The notes below the pieces were generated by a model, which made no database searches, had not been told where the DNA came from, and saw only the letters and a program-made list of their open reading frames with translations. DNA of 64,000 bases from Parietaria judaica. Taxonomy: Eukaryota > Streptophyta > Magnoliopsida > Rosales > Urticaceae. Every line of letters starts with the position of its first letter. The first letter of the stretch is position 1. This document shows, piece by piece, positions 18,897 through 30,989 of this stretch. Location: NCBI GenBank assembly GCA_954871525.1, contig OX940865.1, positions 8,804,001 to 8,868,000 on the forward strand, read 5' to 3'. A program made the position numbers and the translations under genes.

Positions 18897-21322
18897 ATGG
18901 CTACATATCAGCCAAAGAACATCCTCATTACCGGGGCTGCGGGGTTCATCGCATCCCATGTCGCAAACCGGCTCATCCGCAGCTACCCCGACTACAAGAT
19001 TGTCGTTCTTGACAAGCTCGATTACTGCTCGAACTTGAAAAATCTGCTTCCCTCGAAATCGTCCCCGAATTTCAAGTTTGTCAAGGGGGATATCGGCAGT
19101 GCTGACCTCGTCAACTTTCTTCTCATCACGGAGAAAATTGACACAATCATGCATTTCGCTGCACAGACCCACGTCGATAACTCCTTTGGTAACAGCTTTG
19201 AGTTCACCAAGAACAACATTTATGGCACCCACGTTCTTCTAGAAGCGTGCAAGGTCACCGGCCAAATCAGGAGGTTCATCCATGTCAGCACAGACGAGGT
19301 CTACGGGGAGACTGACGAGGACGCTGTTGTAGGCAACCACGAAGCTTCTCAGCTTTTACCGACCAATCCTTACTCTGCGACCAAAGCCGGAGCTGAAATG
19401 CTTGTCATGGCGTACGGCAGATCTTACGGACTGCCTGTCATAACCACCCGTGGAAACAATGTTTACGGGCCGAATCAGTTTCCCGAGAAGCTGATCCCGA
19501 AGTTCATTCTCCTCGCTATGAAGGGCAAGCCTCTCCCGATCCATGGAGACGGTTCCAATGTAAGAAGCTATCTGTACTGTGAGGATGTCGCCGAGGCTTT
19601 CGAAGTCATTCTCCATAAAGGAGAGGTTGGCCATGTGTACAACATTGGTACAAAGAAGGAAAGGCGAGTGATCGACGTGGCGAAAGACATATGCAGGCTT
19701 TTCTCGATGGATGCAGATGCAAGCATCAAGTTCGTGGAGAACAGACCCTTCAACGACCAGAGGTACTTTTTGGACGACGAGAAGCTTAAGATCTTGGGCT
19801 GGTCAGAGCGCACCATGTGGGACGATGGTCTGAAGAAGACGATCGAATGGTACACGAAGAACCCTAACTGGTGGGGCGATGTTTCAGGAGCCTTGCTTCC
19901 TCACCCGCGAATGCTAATGATGCCCGGTGGGATCGAGAGGCACTTCGACGATGCCGAGGAGGAGAAATCTGAATCTTACGTCTCAAGCAACACCAAAATG
20001 CTTGTTCCGCCTTCAAAAGGGATCAACTCGCCACGCAAGCAGTCCCTAAAATTCTTGCTCTACGGTCGTACCGGGTGGATCGGTGGCCTTCTCGGGAAGC
20101 TGTGTGAGAAACAGGGTATTTCATACGAATATGGAAAAGGCCGGCTCGAGGACCGGGCATCGCTGATAGCAGATATTCAAAACGTCAAACCGACCCATGT
20201 GTTTAACGCTGCTGGAGTCACTGGAAGACCCAATGTGGATTGGTGTGAGAGCCACAAAACGGAGACTATTAGGGCTAATGTCGCCGGAACGTTGACTTTA
20301 GCCGATGTTTGCAGAGAGAATGGGATTCTCATGATGAACTTTGCCACCGGGTGTATCTTTGAGTACGATGCGGCCCACCCTGAAGGTTCCGGGATCGGAT
20401 ACAAAGAAGAAGACACACCGAATTTCATTGGCTCTTTCTACTCCAAAACTAAGGCCATGGTACGTTCACGGATGATTCTATACATAATACATTACCCAGT
20501 TTTTTCTTAGGAGAGTTGTTTGGAACTTACAGAAAGTTTGGGAAAATGAAAGCAAAACAGGACTATTTTGTTAGACCCCAATATTATGTCATAGTTGTGT
20601 TCTTTTTCATTAGGGGTATTTTAGGTCTACAAGATTATATTTTGTGATAATTTTTTATCTCTTTTAAGAAAAATGAAATTTTGAGCGACGGGATGTCAAT
20701 GTAGAGTTGGTACTCAATGCCAACATCGACAATGCATCGGTACTCGATGCAAGATCGATTTCTTTTTCTTTTTGTTTTAGTTTCTTAGAATTGAATTTTC
20801 CGAATAAAATCTAAGTTCAAAGACTGTCGAAGTGGCCGATCATAAGCTCGTACTTTGTCATTTCTACAGGTTGAAGAGCTCCTGAAAGAGTACGACAACG
20901 TGTGCACGCTCCGAGTCCGAATGCCGATCTCGTCGGACCTGAACAACCCCCGCAACTTCATCACGAAGATCTCTCGCTACAACAAGGTGGTGAACATCCC
21001 GAACAGCATGACCATCCTGGACGAGCTTCTCCCGATCTCCATCGAGATGGCCAAGCGCGACCTGAAGGGCATCTGGAACTTCACCAACCCAGGCGTGGTC
21101 AGCCACAACGAGATCCTGGAGATGTACCGCGACTACATCGACCCGTCCTTCAAATGGGCCAACTTCGACCTGGAGGAGCAGGCGAAGGTGATCGTGGCGC
21201 CCCGGAGCAACAACGAGATGGACGCGTCGAAGCTGAAGGCGGAGTTCCCTGAGCTGCTACCGATCAAGGAGGCGCTGATCAAGTTCGTGTTCGAGCCGAA
21301 CAAGAAAACCGCCGCCGCGTAG
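18897..21322 (+). CDS. RHM1: UDP-rhamnose synthase RHM, 671 aa, two coding exons
   Basis: Trifunctional cytosolic enzyme converting UDP-glucose to UDP-L-rhamnose (4,6-dehydratase, then 3,5-epimerase/4-reductase) for pectin and flavonoid glycosides. Exons 18897-20459 and 20870-21322 join in phase 0 across a 410-bp intron (ATG|GTACGT ... CTACAG|GTT). The N-terminal SDR domain has GAAGFIA at residues 13-19 and YSATK at 159-163. The C-terminal epimerase/reductase domain starts near 385 with GRTGWIG (390-396) and YSKTK (515-519). Length is close to the roughly 669 aa of Arabidopsis RHM proteins. ATG 18897 begins MATYQPKNILITG, the usual start. Exon 2 is strikingly GC-rich compared with exon 1. RHM1 rather than RHM2/3 is inferred from the TPS1 neighbour. 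Confidence 0.95.
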
Positions 21323-24300
21323 GTGAAGTGTCGCACCGGGCCGCATTACTACGAGTTTAGCATTATATGCGTTATTCTTTTACTTACCTATGATTACTAC
21401 TTAGCTTGATCTTATGGGAACAGATTCTGTGTCTCATTAGGACTACTTCCATTTTTTTGCTATTACGTTTTACTTTTTTTAATTAAAAAATAATGAATTT
21501 GGACGATTGTATTGCTAAAATTACCTTAGCTTATAGAATATATTTTGAGATTCTATTAATTTATTTCATGATTTATTTACGAGTTTTTGTGTTTATTGTT
21601 TCATTACGTGGCGAGAGACACATCACCTGAATCATGTGCAAGTTTAGTGGTTTAATCATACGAACCTGCAACTGCAACGCCATTTAAAAATCATAAAATA
21701 TAATCGGTGTGACAAAAAGTTGCATCACGATTTTTTTTTAATTAAAATATATAATTGGTTGGTGTGACAAGAAGAAGTGCATCACGATTTTTAAATGGTT
21801 TGATAAAAAATATAAATGGTGTGACAAGAAGTTGCATGTTGATGTAAGTATTTTTTTTAAAAGTAAAGGAAGAGGTTTGAGATCACGATTTTTAACTTAC
21901 GAATATATTGTAGCAGTAATAATATATTAATAAAGTTCTGTAAGATTTATAAAATTAATATTGATTGTGCCTAGTGGTTGAATTAGGAATTACATCTCGG
22001 GGAGGGGTAAGTTTAAGTTTTTGCCAAAAATAATACTTTGAAAATTTATATTTAAATTTTAATAAAAATTATGGGCGGTTGAGTTGAAAATTTATGAGAA
22101 TTTTGTGCTACAAAAATAAAATAAAATAAAATTTGAGAGACTAACACATAAAATTATTTAAGTAAAGGGGTTTGAATTACTTATACATAAAATTACTACA
22201 AAGTTCCGCCTATGATTGTGTCGATCAAATTTTATGGGTTAACTATAAAATCAATGAATATATCAATAAAATTTATAAAAGAAATAAAAATTTATTCAAA
22301 ATTGAAAAACAGTATAATTTTTTTTTTAATGAGGTCTAACAAAATTGAAAATAGCATGTATTAAGATTACCCATTAAAAAAAGCTTGAAAATTCAATTTT
22401 CAAAAAACATTGTCAACCTAATACCATTTTTACCGGGCGGTTTTAAAACATATATATAGAGAGGATTGCGTGACGCTGATGTGCATGTGTCGAAAGTTGT
22501 TGTAATTGGTGGCACAAGAAGCTGCACGTGAGCATGTCTCCAATGAAATGAGTCCTACCATGAAAGCTTTTATTATATATATAAGAAGAAAAACCTAATA
22601 TCTTATAGATAATTCCTAAATAAATTATTAAAAACTTCACAATGGTTTGATGTTTTTTTTTTTTTTTTAACAAACATCTATTCAAACAGAAACAATACTG
22701 TTAATACTGTGTCAATGCGCGCCATAATTTACTCATGCCCACGGACCAGCGCAAAAAACTACCGAACATGAGTAGTGTTTTCGTCGAATACGCTCCTTAA
22801 TTCACGACTAATAACTTGTCATGCGCGGTAAAAAAGATATGCAGAAAGTGTCTTTGTAGTTAGAAGTGAGAATTATTGCTTTTTGAAACTTCGTGCGATT
22901 CATTTTTTTAGTTTCACAAGTCCAGTGGAACATGGATGATAAAAATTTGAGAACCGTTTGTTTGTTTGTTTTTTATTTTTCATGTTGTGTTTACATATTT
23001 TTAATTTTCTCAAATATTTTTGTTGAAAATGTGATTTGTTACAATTTTGTTTTTGGTTTGATTTTCTACTAGACTATATTTTAAAAAGAAAAGAGAAACC
23101 TTATTTCATTTTTTTTAATCTTTAGAAAACTTATTTTATAGCACAAAATTTCAGTGATTTTAAATATTTTGGCATAAGTAATAAAATTATTTATTGTTAA
23201 CTGCCAACTGAAAATTAATTCATGTTGCGATGTATAATTTGTTCACCTTTTTTTTCTTCTTTTGTAAGTGTACACTTGAAGTGCATGAAACACTTTTTGT
23301 CGATATATTATTTAATGCTTTCATATAAACCAATAAGCCATTTAATATGATAATAAGCCACTAGAACTAAAATTTTATATCAAATAGTGTCGCATATTAT
23401 ATAGAGAGGGGGTAATATATTATAAACCCAACATGAAATACCATCAACTGACTTGAGAGATTAATAATATAAATATATTGCATACAAGTTAATGTTAGTT
23501 AGGGTCAAGTAAGAAAATAAGGGTAATAGTAATATAAATATTACTTACTGTTTAAATTTTTAAGTAGCGTAAATGTCTTAATTTATACCACAACAAAAAT
23601 AAAAGTATTAGATACTTATATTACTAATAACTAAAAAAAACAATGTAAAGGATAAATACATGAATAAGTGTGATAATGAGAGAGAAAACTCAACCATCAT
23701 AACTAACGCTTAAATTGGCGTTTAAACTTTATGTATAAACGTTTACAAAACGAAAATAACTTTCAGGAAAATATTTTATCGAAAACATATGTCACACCTT
23801 TAGAAAAAAAGAATCCCCATAATAATGATCCGAATCTTATCACTTTCCAAAACGTTTCCCAACAGCCCCTTTTTAGTGGTGTTATATATGATAAAGTCCA
23901 TGTATAACTAATTACATAGTTAATTTATGTAAAAATAGGTTACAATAGTTGTACATAAGGATAATAACGGCAATAGTATCTAATCCACGGTCAAAGAGGC
24001 GTCATGCACTAAATTAAAAAAAACTAGCTCGACTGTACTCGATCCTTACTTTAGAAAGTTTACCATATTTTCCATTCATTTTTTTAGATGTATGGTAGTC
24101 AAACGCCACCCAAGCATAATCAGACTGTCATGTGGTATTGCCATGTCATTTAACTATCACGTGACAATGTCAGTGACATTTTATTTTATTCAACATTTTT
24201 AAATTGTTTAAAATAATGTATTTGAACTTTTAATTTGAATTTTTTGAGTTATAAAATATTAGTTTTTTTCATGATAACTTATGGGGTTGTAAATATATAC

Positions 24301-24489
24301 TATATAAATTCAGATGTAGAAGTTGTGAATGGTGATTTTTTTCAAAACGAGAAACTTTGTATACTTGATTTTGCCTAGATATTAAAAGTCAGTATTATAT
24401 TTCGCATAATTTGAATATTATTGCCATCAACGATTTATAATATCTCCCGTAACTTGAATTTGATTCGAATTTTATTATTATAGTAAAAA
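21323..24489. other. RHM 3' UTR and AT-rich spacer
   Basis: The 3' UTR probably ends by about 21,560. The rest is AT-rich, with short direct repeats such as 'gtgacaagaag(t)tgcat' between 21,700 and 21,840, and homopolymer runs. No gene or full element found. The part from about 24,300 begins to resemble the flanks of the duplicated small genes downstream. Confidence 0.6.
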
Positions 24490-24651
24490 GTGGGCATCAC
24501 ACGATGTAACGATTCAATATAGAGCTTAACGAGGCATGTAAATTAAGAAGGCGTACTTACTTAAGACGTTGACAACTTGAATTTACATCAATATAAATTA
24601 ATAAGACCAAAAAAAAAAACCTAAAAACCTTTATTGAGAGAAAACCGGCGT

Positions 24652-24966
24652 TCATCCGGAGATATCGTTCACTGCGTCAGGCCGTTGGTGTTGGTGAATC
24701 CGGATGATTTTGTAGCGCATACTCCTTGCGAAAGCGATTATGAGTGCTAAGGGAGCGAGGGCGGAAAGGGCGATGATGGTGAGAAGAAGCTTGAGTGGCC
24801 ACATTATTATCAGTAGAAGAAACAATGCTGCGAACTTGATGATGAGGATCCGAGCATCCAAATCTTTTCGGCAGTACTGCTCCCTTAATCTGCTCAACTG
24901 TGATCGGTAATCCGCGGAGATGGCGTACGTGCACTCTAATTCGACTGATCTCGTCTCGGAAGCCAT
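24652..24966 (-). CDS. Small two-TM protein, copy 1 (altered C-terminus)
   Basis: 104 aa, starting MASETRSVELECTYAISADY. A charged N-terminal half (R/E/Q/D-rich, about residues 15-42) is followed by two hydrophobic segments (about 44-60 and 62-85) around a conserved MWPLKLLLTIIA hinge. Compared with copies 2 and 3, five bases (minus-strand TATCT) are missing just after the codon block for SMRY-x-IIR. This replaces the YLFTKSNGLKQ tail with a longer HQHQRPDAVNDISG tail. A TATATATAG box lies at 25071-25080 on the minus strand, about 105 bp from the ATG. I do not recognise the family; an integral membrane protein is the most that can be said. Confidence 0.7.
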   Translation of the reverse strand: MASETRSVELECTYAISADYRSQLSRLREQYCRKDLDARILIIKFAALFLLLIIMWPLKLLLTIIALSALAPLALIIAFARSMRYKIIRIHQHQRPDAVNDISG

Positions 24967-25139
24967 GGCCGTGAGTACTGGGGAGCTTCTTCGTGCAGTG
25001 ATTTCTCTCTTTCAAGGCGAGGCGAGTAGTAGTAGTTATGATGATATGGTTTCTTGGTTAACCCATGTATCTATATATAGATGTTATAGTGTTATCTTAT
25101 GATCTTTTACTGGATTTTGATTCGTATTTGGACTCGAAG

Positions 25140-26490
25140 TGATTTTTAAAGATAATCTGGTTAGATAATATATATAATATACATGTGTGTGTGTGTCTAT
25201 AATGTAATTTTAAAGATAATTGGTTATGTTGGTCGAGAATTCGAGAAGGCATAAATACCAAAAGTTTTATAAACTATAACGTTAAATACGAATCTTTCGC
25301 GACATAGATACGAAAAGTCTCATTTATAATTTCCATATGTTTTTCAATGGATGACGTTAATTTGTCAATGCCAGTTGACTGCATTTTAAAAAATATATAT
25401 ATTTTATTATTTTTTATAGTTTTTTTCAAATTATTTAAAAATAAATTATGACTAATAATTTAAATTTGGACGAGCCGGAATATTCCGGTAATGAAGCGGT
25501 AAGAATCAAAACAAGAAATATAGATGCCTGGGTATTTGTACATACATAGCCTTGAAATCAAATTTTTTATCCTAATAAAACTGACCCGAATAGAAATAAC
25601 CGGAATCTAAAATAACTGGGATTGAAATAACATGGATCCAAAAAATACTCGGAATCCAAAAACATTCAAAATAAAATACTCGAATTAAGATACTTGGATA
25701 TTATTAAAGTTAAGTTAAAATATTTTTGGGTATCAGGGTACGTATAAGGAGTTCCAGTTATGGTTCTAAAATTTTTATTACCGGGACCCCACTCTAGATT
25801 CATGTTATCGAAATTATTATATAAATTATTGACAAATTAATTGTAAATAATTTTAGAAAAGTTTAAAGAAATAATATAAAGAGCTCAAAGTACTTAGGAA
25901 TTTTTATATTCTAAGTAAAAAAAATTATCCGGGTTTCAGGGTATCTGGCTCTCAAAATCTTATCACGAGGATATTATGTAAAATATTATGATGAAAATTT
26001 CAATACCAAGGAACTAGAATGGGAATCTGGGTAGTAAAATTTTGAGAGCCATAAATAGAACCCCATATCCTATATTATGGACTCCGAGCATGCCACCTTA
26101 TAATAAAAAATGGCATGGCAATGCCATACAACGGTCAACTACATGCAACATGCCAATGACTAATGTCGACCATGAAAATGAGTTGAAAGTAAAAATAGAA
26201 AGAGAGAGAGAGAGTTTTTTGGTATTCATCCCTAAAAAAACATGGTATTGAAACTTTACAGTTTGTTGGAATTTCGGAATTTAAGTCTCGAATAACCCGA
26301 ATAAATGAAATATAAAAAGTTATGCGTAGAATTATTAATTGAGTCTTACTTATCCAATACAAAACCCAAGCACTATGATATACTATATAAATTCAGATGT
26401 AGAAGTTTTGAATCAGGATTTTTTTCGAAACTAGAAACTTTGTATTCTTGATTTTGCCTAGAAATTCAAAGTTGGTCTCATATTTCATGT
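25140..26490. other. Spacer with MITE-like degenerate repeats
   Basis: AT-rich. 25,247-25,400 has a 'ggcataaatacc...' end seen again near 27,330 and 30,165. 25,470-26,040 contains repeated phrases such as 'ggaat(c/t)caaaa' and 'ccggaat', suggestive of a decayed hAT-like MITE, but I could not define ends. Confidence 0.4.
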
Positions 26491-26793
26491 CACTTGAATA
26501 TTATTGACGTCAACAACTCTACTAGAGCAAGCGCTTTGCAACGAGTTATATTTCGCGTAACTTGAATTTGAGTCGAATTTTAATATTATAGTAGAAAGTC
26601 GGCGTCATAAAAGGTACTGATTATATATTGAGCTTGACGAGGCCCTTAAATTAAGAAGGCGTACTTAAGACGTTGACAACTTGAGTTTACATCAATATAA
26701 AATAATAAATTTTGGCAGTAAGAAAAAAAAAAAAACCTAAAAACCTATATTGAGTATCTAATGAGAAAACCGGCGTTCATCTGGAGATGTCGT

Positions 26794-27099
26794 TCACTGC
26801 TTCAGGCCGTTGCTTTTCGTGAATAGATACCGGATGATTTCGTAGCGCATACTCCAAGCGAAAGCGATTATGAGAATAAAGGGAGCCAGGGCGAAAATGG
26901 CGATGATGGTGAGAAGAAGCTTGAGTGGCCACATTATAAGGAGTATCAGTAGAAGAAACAATACCGGGAACTTGAATTTGCGGATTTGAGCATCAAAATC
27001 TTTTCGATACTGCTCCCTTAATCTGTTCAACTCTGATCGGTCATCCGCGGAGATGGCGTACGTGCACTCTGATTCGACCGATCTCTTCCCGGAAGCCAT
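26794..27099 (-). CDS. Small two-TM protein, copy 2
   Basis: 101 aa from ATG 27099. It differs from copy 3 at four residues by my reading (K5T, N25S, F35S and an R/Q near the tail). Same plan: acidic/basic N-terminus with SADDRSEL-RLREQYRKD, then two adjacent hydrophobic stretches (FPVLFLLLILLIMWPLKLLL and IAIFALAPFILIIAFAW), ending YLFTKSNGLKQ. The intact frame and mostly conservative changes argue that it is a real gene. Confidence 0.75.
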   Translation of the reverse strand: MASGKRSVESECTYAISADDRSELNRLREQYRKDFDAQIRKFKFPVLFLLLILLIMWPLKLLLTIIAIFALAPFILIIAFAWSMRYEIIRYLFTKSNGLKQ

Positions 27100-27479
27100 G
27101 GCGAGCACTGGGAAGCTTCTTCGTGGAGTGGTTTTCTCTCTTTCAAGGCGAGGCGAGTAGTAGTGGTTATGATATGGTTTCTTGGTTAACCCATGTATCT
27201 ATATATAGATGTTACAGTGTTATCTTATGATCTTTTACTGGATTTTGATTCGTATTTGGACTCTCTGGCCTGCTTCGTTTTGATATTATCTGGATGTGAT
27301 TTTTAAAGATAATCTGGTTAGATAGAAGGCATAAATACCAAAAAGTTTTATATACTATAACGTTAAAGATAATCTTGATGTTATTACTGTTATCTTATCT
27401 TTTACTGGATTTTGATTCGTATTTGGACTGGAGTACCAGTAAAAGATAATCTTGATGTTTCTTAAAGATAACAGCAAGA

Positions 27480-27800
27480 GTGTTAATGCTTTAATAGCAA
27501 AGGTACTTACGTGTTTTAACGGTAAAAATACTTATGCTTTTCAAATGGTATTTGGCATTAGAGTTTTTATATATATTTATTGTGAAATTGGAACTGGTTC
27601 TGCATTTAAATCTGATAACTGAAATTTGAAATGTTGCGAAATTAGCTATTACAATTAATATTAGTAATTTTGAAAATGGTGTTTGCGTGAAGTTGAAATT
27701 CTACTTAAATAAAAAACAAAAGTATTTTTACCGTTAAAAAATGCAAATACTTCTCTTTTTCATTTAAAACGTTTGTATTTTCACCTTAAAAAACGCAAGT
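27480..27800. repeat. Degenerate foldback/tandem repeat region
   Basis: Phrases like GTACTTACGTGTTTTAACGGTA (27507-27530) recur in reverse orientation (AAGTATTTTTACCGTTAAAA, 27718 onward) and again in near-tandem form to about 27,860. Probably a decayed MITE. No gene from here to 28,290. Confidence 0.45.
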
Positions 27801-28292
27801 ACTTTTGCCGATTAAAATTTTGTACGTTTTCCCTTCAAAACACTGTACTTTTGCTGTTAAAAACATATATACATTTTTGGTACAAAAACATTTATACTTT
27901 TGTCACAATTATAACATCAAAGCTAATTTTATCCTCCAAGGACTAATTTTTTTTATCAGAATGACAAAACATAAGGACTTATATTCATCAAATAAAAATA
28001 TATTTATATATTTTAAATTAAAAAAATTGCTACTTCTTTTTACATTTGATAGAGAATGCCACATTTATGCTCTTGATTACTCGAACAAAAAGACCAGACC
28101 AGCAATTATAAAAGAGGGACAATTCTCTAAATCTGCATATCAATTATAAAGCTTATCTCAATAGAGAACAACGGCTCAAAGCTAGTTTTAACCGCCAATA
28201 AATCAATTCATAGAGGCTACATTTAATGAAATATTCCTATTTTAAGTCATATTTGAACTTGTAGATTTTATACAGCAAGAGGCAAAAGTATT

Positions 28293-30516
28293 TCAGGTTA
28301 ACGATTTAGCGCAGTCGGGGCAGCTGAAATGGCCTCTGCCTTGGCAATTAGCGCAGGCAGAAGAAGATCTCACCTTCGACTTCGAGTTGGAATCATCGGC
28401 TGTGTCGAAACCGAAAAACGAGCCTTCTTTGATGAGCCCGGAACCTCTGCATTTTGTGCAGGCTATCATCTTCAGATTGCCACATCTCTTGCACATTCCG
28501 AGTGAGCTGAATCAAGACAAGATAAATATAATTGAAGATGGAGATACAGAATGTATATCAGTGTGTATATATATACCTTAGCTAACACAAAAGTATACCA
28601 ACAAAATTGAAAAATATACTTATATAACTTTATCTCATTTAAAAGAAGACGTCTTAACAAACAAAAGGGGATAAATGAAAGAAAGATTGTGGATTGCATT
28701 GCATTTTTATATTTACTTGACAAATTTGCCTAAGTTTATTTTCTTTTCATTTTATAATCTATTTTCAGCAAGCCTAATTCATTTTTAAATTTCTATTGCA
28801 GATCGGAATTCAGCTTATACTCGGAACAAGGCGTCAACTCAGGCTATTTCGAATAAGTCATTTTCCACAAACAACTCTTTAGAGATACCATAAAATTTGA
28901 AGAATGAATTAAAGTGCCAGCACTTCCAGAGAACATGTATTCGATAAGATCGAAACACGTTTTTCAATACAAGAATTCAGCCAACAAGAGTCCACCTAAA
29001 TGATGAATCCTAGTTTCTTTATTACGATTCGAAATAAACGATAAAAAATCCTAGTCTTTCCTTCGAGAACAGGGTTGAACGCTCTCCTACATACGCTAAA
29101 CAAGACAAAGCGTAAGAGACTCCGACAGCTCGGCTTTGGCATTGGCGTGAAACCTAATTACAAAGACTCAATGCAAAGCAATCAAGTTGATCGACCTGTT
29201 CTGTTTTCATTAAAGACTTATGTAAAGGTGTTCTAGGTATTTCACATGATTTATAGTGTGTCCATAGTTCTCGCATGTATGACTTGTAGCCATCTCTTTG
29301 TGCATTTTGTAGCACAAAAGATAAAGAACGAACAAGAAGGTCGTAACCGTCTACTGAAGCAAGCGCTTCTCAACGATTTATATCTCGCGTAACTTGAGTT
29401 TGATTCGAATTTTATTATTATCGTAAAAAGTTGGCATCATACAATGTAATGATTCAATATAGAGCTCGACGAGGCCTGTAAATGAAGAAGGCGTACTTAC
29501 TTAAGACGTTGACAACTTGAATTTATATCAATATAAAATAGCAAATTTGGGCAGTAAGACAAAAAAAAAAAGATAAAAAAAAGAAACCCCTAAGAACCTA
29601 TATTGAGTATCCAATGAGAAGACCGGCGTTCATCTGGAGATGTCGTTCACTGCTTCAGGCCGTTGCTTTTCGTGAATAGATACTGGATGATTTCGTAGCG
29701 CATACTCCAAGCGAAAGCGATTATGAGAATAAAGGGAGCCAGGGCGAAAATGGCGATGATGGTGAGAAGAAGCTTGAGTGGCCACATTATAAGGAGTATC
29801 AGTAGAAGAAACAATACCGGGAACTTGAATTTGCGGATTTGAGCATCGGAATCTTTTCGATACTGCTCCCTTAATCTGCTCAACTCTGATCGGTCATCCG
29901 CGGAGATGGCGTACGTGCACTCTGATTCGACCGATCTCGTCCCGGAAGCCATGGCGAGCACTGGGAAGCTTCTTCGTGGAGTGGTTTCTCTCTTTCAAGG
30001 CGAGGCGAGTAGTAGTAGTTATGATGATATGGTTTCTTGGTTTACCCATGTGCTTATATATAGATGTCATACTGTTATCTTATGATCTTTTACTGGATTT
30101 AGATTCTGCTTTGTTTTGATATAATCTGGATGTGATTTTTAGAGATAATCTGGTTAGATAGAAGGCATAAATACCAAAAGTTTTACCTACTATAACGTTA
30201 AAGATAATCTTGATATTCCTTTATTGAATTATGCATCTATCATTCTTCATATAAATTCGGTCATACGGCTCCTACACTTTTTCACATCTAACACAATATA
30301 AGAATTTAGACCTTCTACTCGCCATTGTCTCGGCTGCTAATGAAGCGGCGAAAGTACCGAAACACACACAAAAGAAAGAAAGAAAGAAAGAGAAGGGAGT
30401 TACGTGCGCTGAGAGGAGGAGATGAAGGAGTCGAACTTGGGGGCGGCGATGGTGGCGCAGAGAAGGAAAGCCCCCACTCCCAACCCTGCGATTTCACTAG
30501 CCGTTATGTTATCCAT
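28293..30516 (-). CDS. DnaJ-type cysteine-rich small protein, 108 aa, two exons
   Basis: Exon 1, 30516-30404, starts MDNITASEIAGLG and has a hydrophobic segment (GLGVGAFLLCATIAAP, residues 11-26). Exon 2, 28506-28293, encodes a four-cysteine-pair zinc domain: CKRCGN, CTKCRGSG, CANCQGRG and CPDC. The join (AC|GTAACT ... TTGATTCAG|CTC) restores one codon and yields SQRTSLGMCKRCG. The CxxCxGxG modules are of the DnaJ zinc-finger type, without a J domain. Small organellar or membrane-linked DnaJ-like zinc proteins of this build occur in plants; the exact partner is unknown. The 1897-bp intron (28507-30403) contains copy 3 of the small membrane-protein gene on the same strand. Confidence 0.8.
29647..29952 (-). 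CDS. Small two-TM protein, copy 3, nested in the DnaJ-like gene's intron
   Basis: 101 aa from ATG 29952, starting MASGTRSVESECTYAISADD. Same architecture as copy 2 and nearly identical. It sits wholly within intron 1 of the DnaJ-like gene, in the same transcriptional direction, with its own upstream TATA-like ATATATAG near 30055-30063. A host transcript would have to splice over it. Confidence 0.75.
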   Translation of the reverse strand: MASGTRSVESECTYAISADDRSELSRLREQYRKDSDAQIRKFKFPVLFLLLILLIMWPLKLLLTIIAIFALAPFILIIAFAWSMRYEIIQYLFTKSNGLKQ

Positions 30517-30634
30517 TCCTTTCTCCTTCCTCTCTCTCTCCAGAGCTCCACCGACCCAGATATTCTTTGCTTGCGAGATTCTAATCAATTTCATGCTTTC
30601 TTAATCTCCTTTTATGTGGAGGGCTTACAGCATC

Positions 30635-30708
30635 GGCCTATTAGCTCAGCTGGTTAGAGCGTCGTGCTAATAACGCGAAGGTCACAGGTTCGAGACCTGT
30701 ATGGGCCA
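30635..30708 (+). tRNA. tRNA-Ile (anticodon AAU)
   Basis: A complete 74-nt cloverleaf. The acceptor GGCCTAT pairs with ATGGGCC with discriminator A. D arm GCTC-AGCTGGTTA-GAGC. Anticodon stem TCGTG/CGCGA with loop CTAATAA, giving anticodon AAT. T arm ACAGG-TTCGAGA-CCTGT. No intron and no encoded CCA, as expected for a nuclear gene. A and B boxes are intact. Confidence 0.97.
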
Positions 30709-30715
30709 TTAATTG

Positions 30716-30726
30716 TTTTTTTTTTT
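30716..30726 (+). terminator. RNA polymerase III terminator of tRNA-Ile
   Basis: A run of 11 T residues begins 8 bp after the tRNA. Confidence 0.85.
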
Positions 30727-30749
30727 CTAACAATTTCACTCTAATTGTA

Positions 30750-30989
30750 TAGTTGAACCTCGATAAATTAATAAGGTTGGTAACTACGTTAATAATTGGG
30801 ACAGGAAAAAATTATTAATTAATCGAGGTATTAATTTATCGAGTATTAATTTATTGAGGTTATACTGTATAACCATGGGCAATCAATTATTAATAAGGTT
30901 GGAAACTACGTTAATAATTGGGACAAGAAAAAATTATTAATTAATTGAGGTATTAATTTATCGAGTATTAATTTATTGAGGTTATACTG
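30750..30989. mobile_element. pogo/Emigrant-like MITE with internal tandem duplication
   Basis: Ends resemble CAGTA-AACCTC-ATAAATTAATA (left AGTTGAACCTCGATAAATTA; right reads back as CAGTATAACCTCAATAAATT), flanked by TA. A 122-bp segment is repeated in tandem (ATAAGGTTGG at 30771 and again at 30893) with few changes. This terminal motif is known from Emigrant/Lemi MITEs mobilised by pogo-type transposases. Confidence 0.65.

Larger units (their letters stand above)
24490..30200. repeat. Three duplicated blocks carrying a small membrane-protein gene
   Basis: Blocks of roughly 0.7-0.9 kb around 24.5-25.2, 26.5-27.4 and 29.3-30.2 kb share the gene, its 3' flank (AAGAAGGCGTACTTA, GACGTTGACAACTTGA) and its 5' flank (GATATGGTTTCTTGGTT, a TATATATAG box, ATCTTATGATCTTTTACTGG). 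Copies 2 and 3 are closest to each other. Spacing of start codons is 2133 and 2853 bp. The material between blocks is not duplicated in full. Confidence 0.85.

Noticed and set aside
20855..21252. Alternative frames in the GC-rich second RHM exon
   Set aside because: High third-position GC opens other frames. The RHM frame is continuous with exon 1 by phase and by family sequence.
30325..30657. Plus-strand frame over the DnaJ-like first exon
   Set aside because: It is antisense to an exon supported by a donor site and a correct join to the zinc-finger exon, and it runs into the tRNA.
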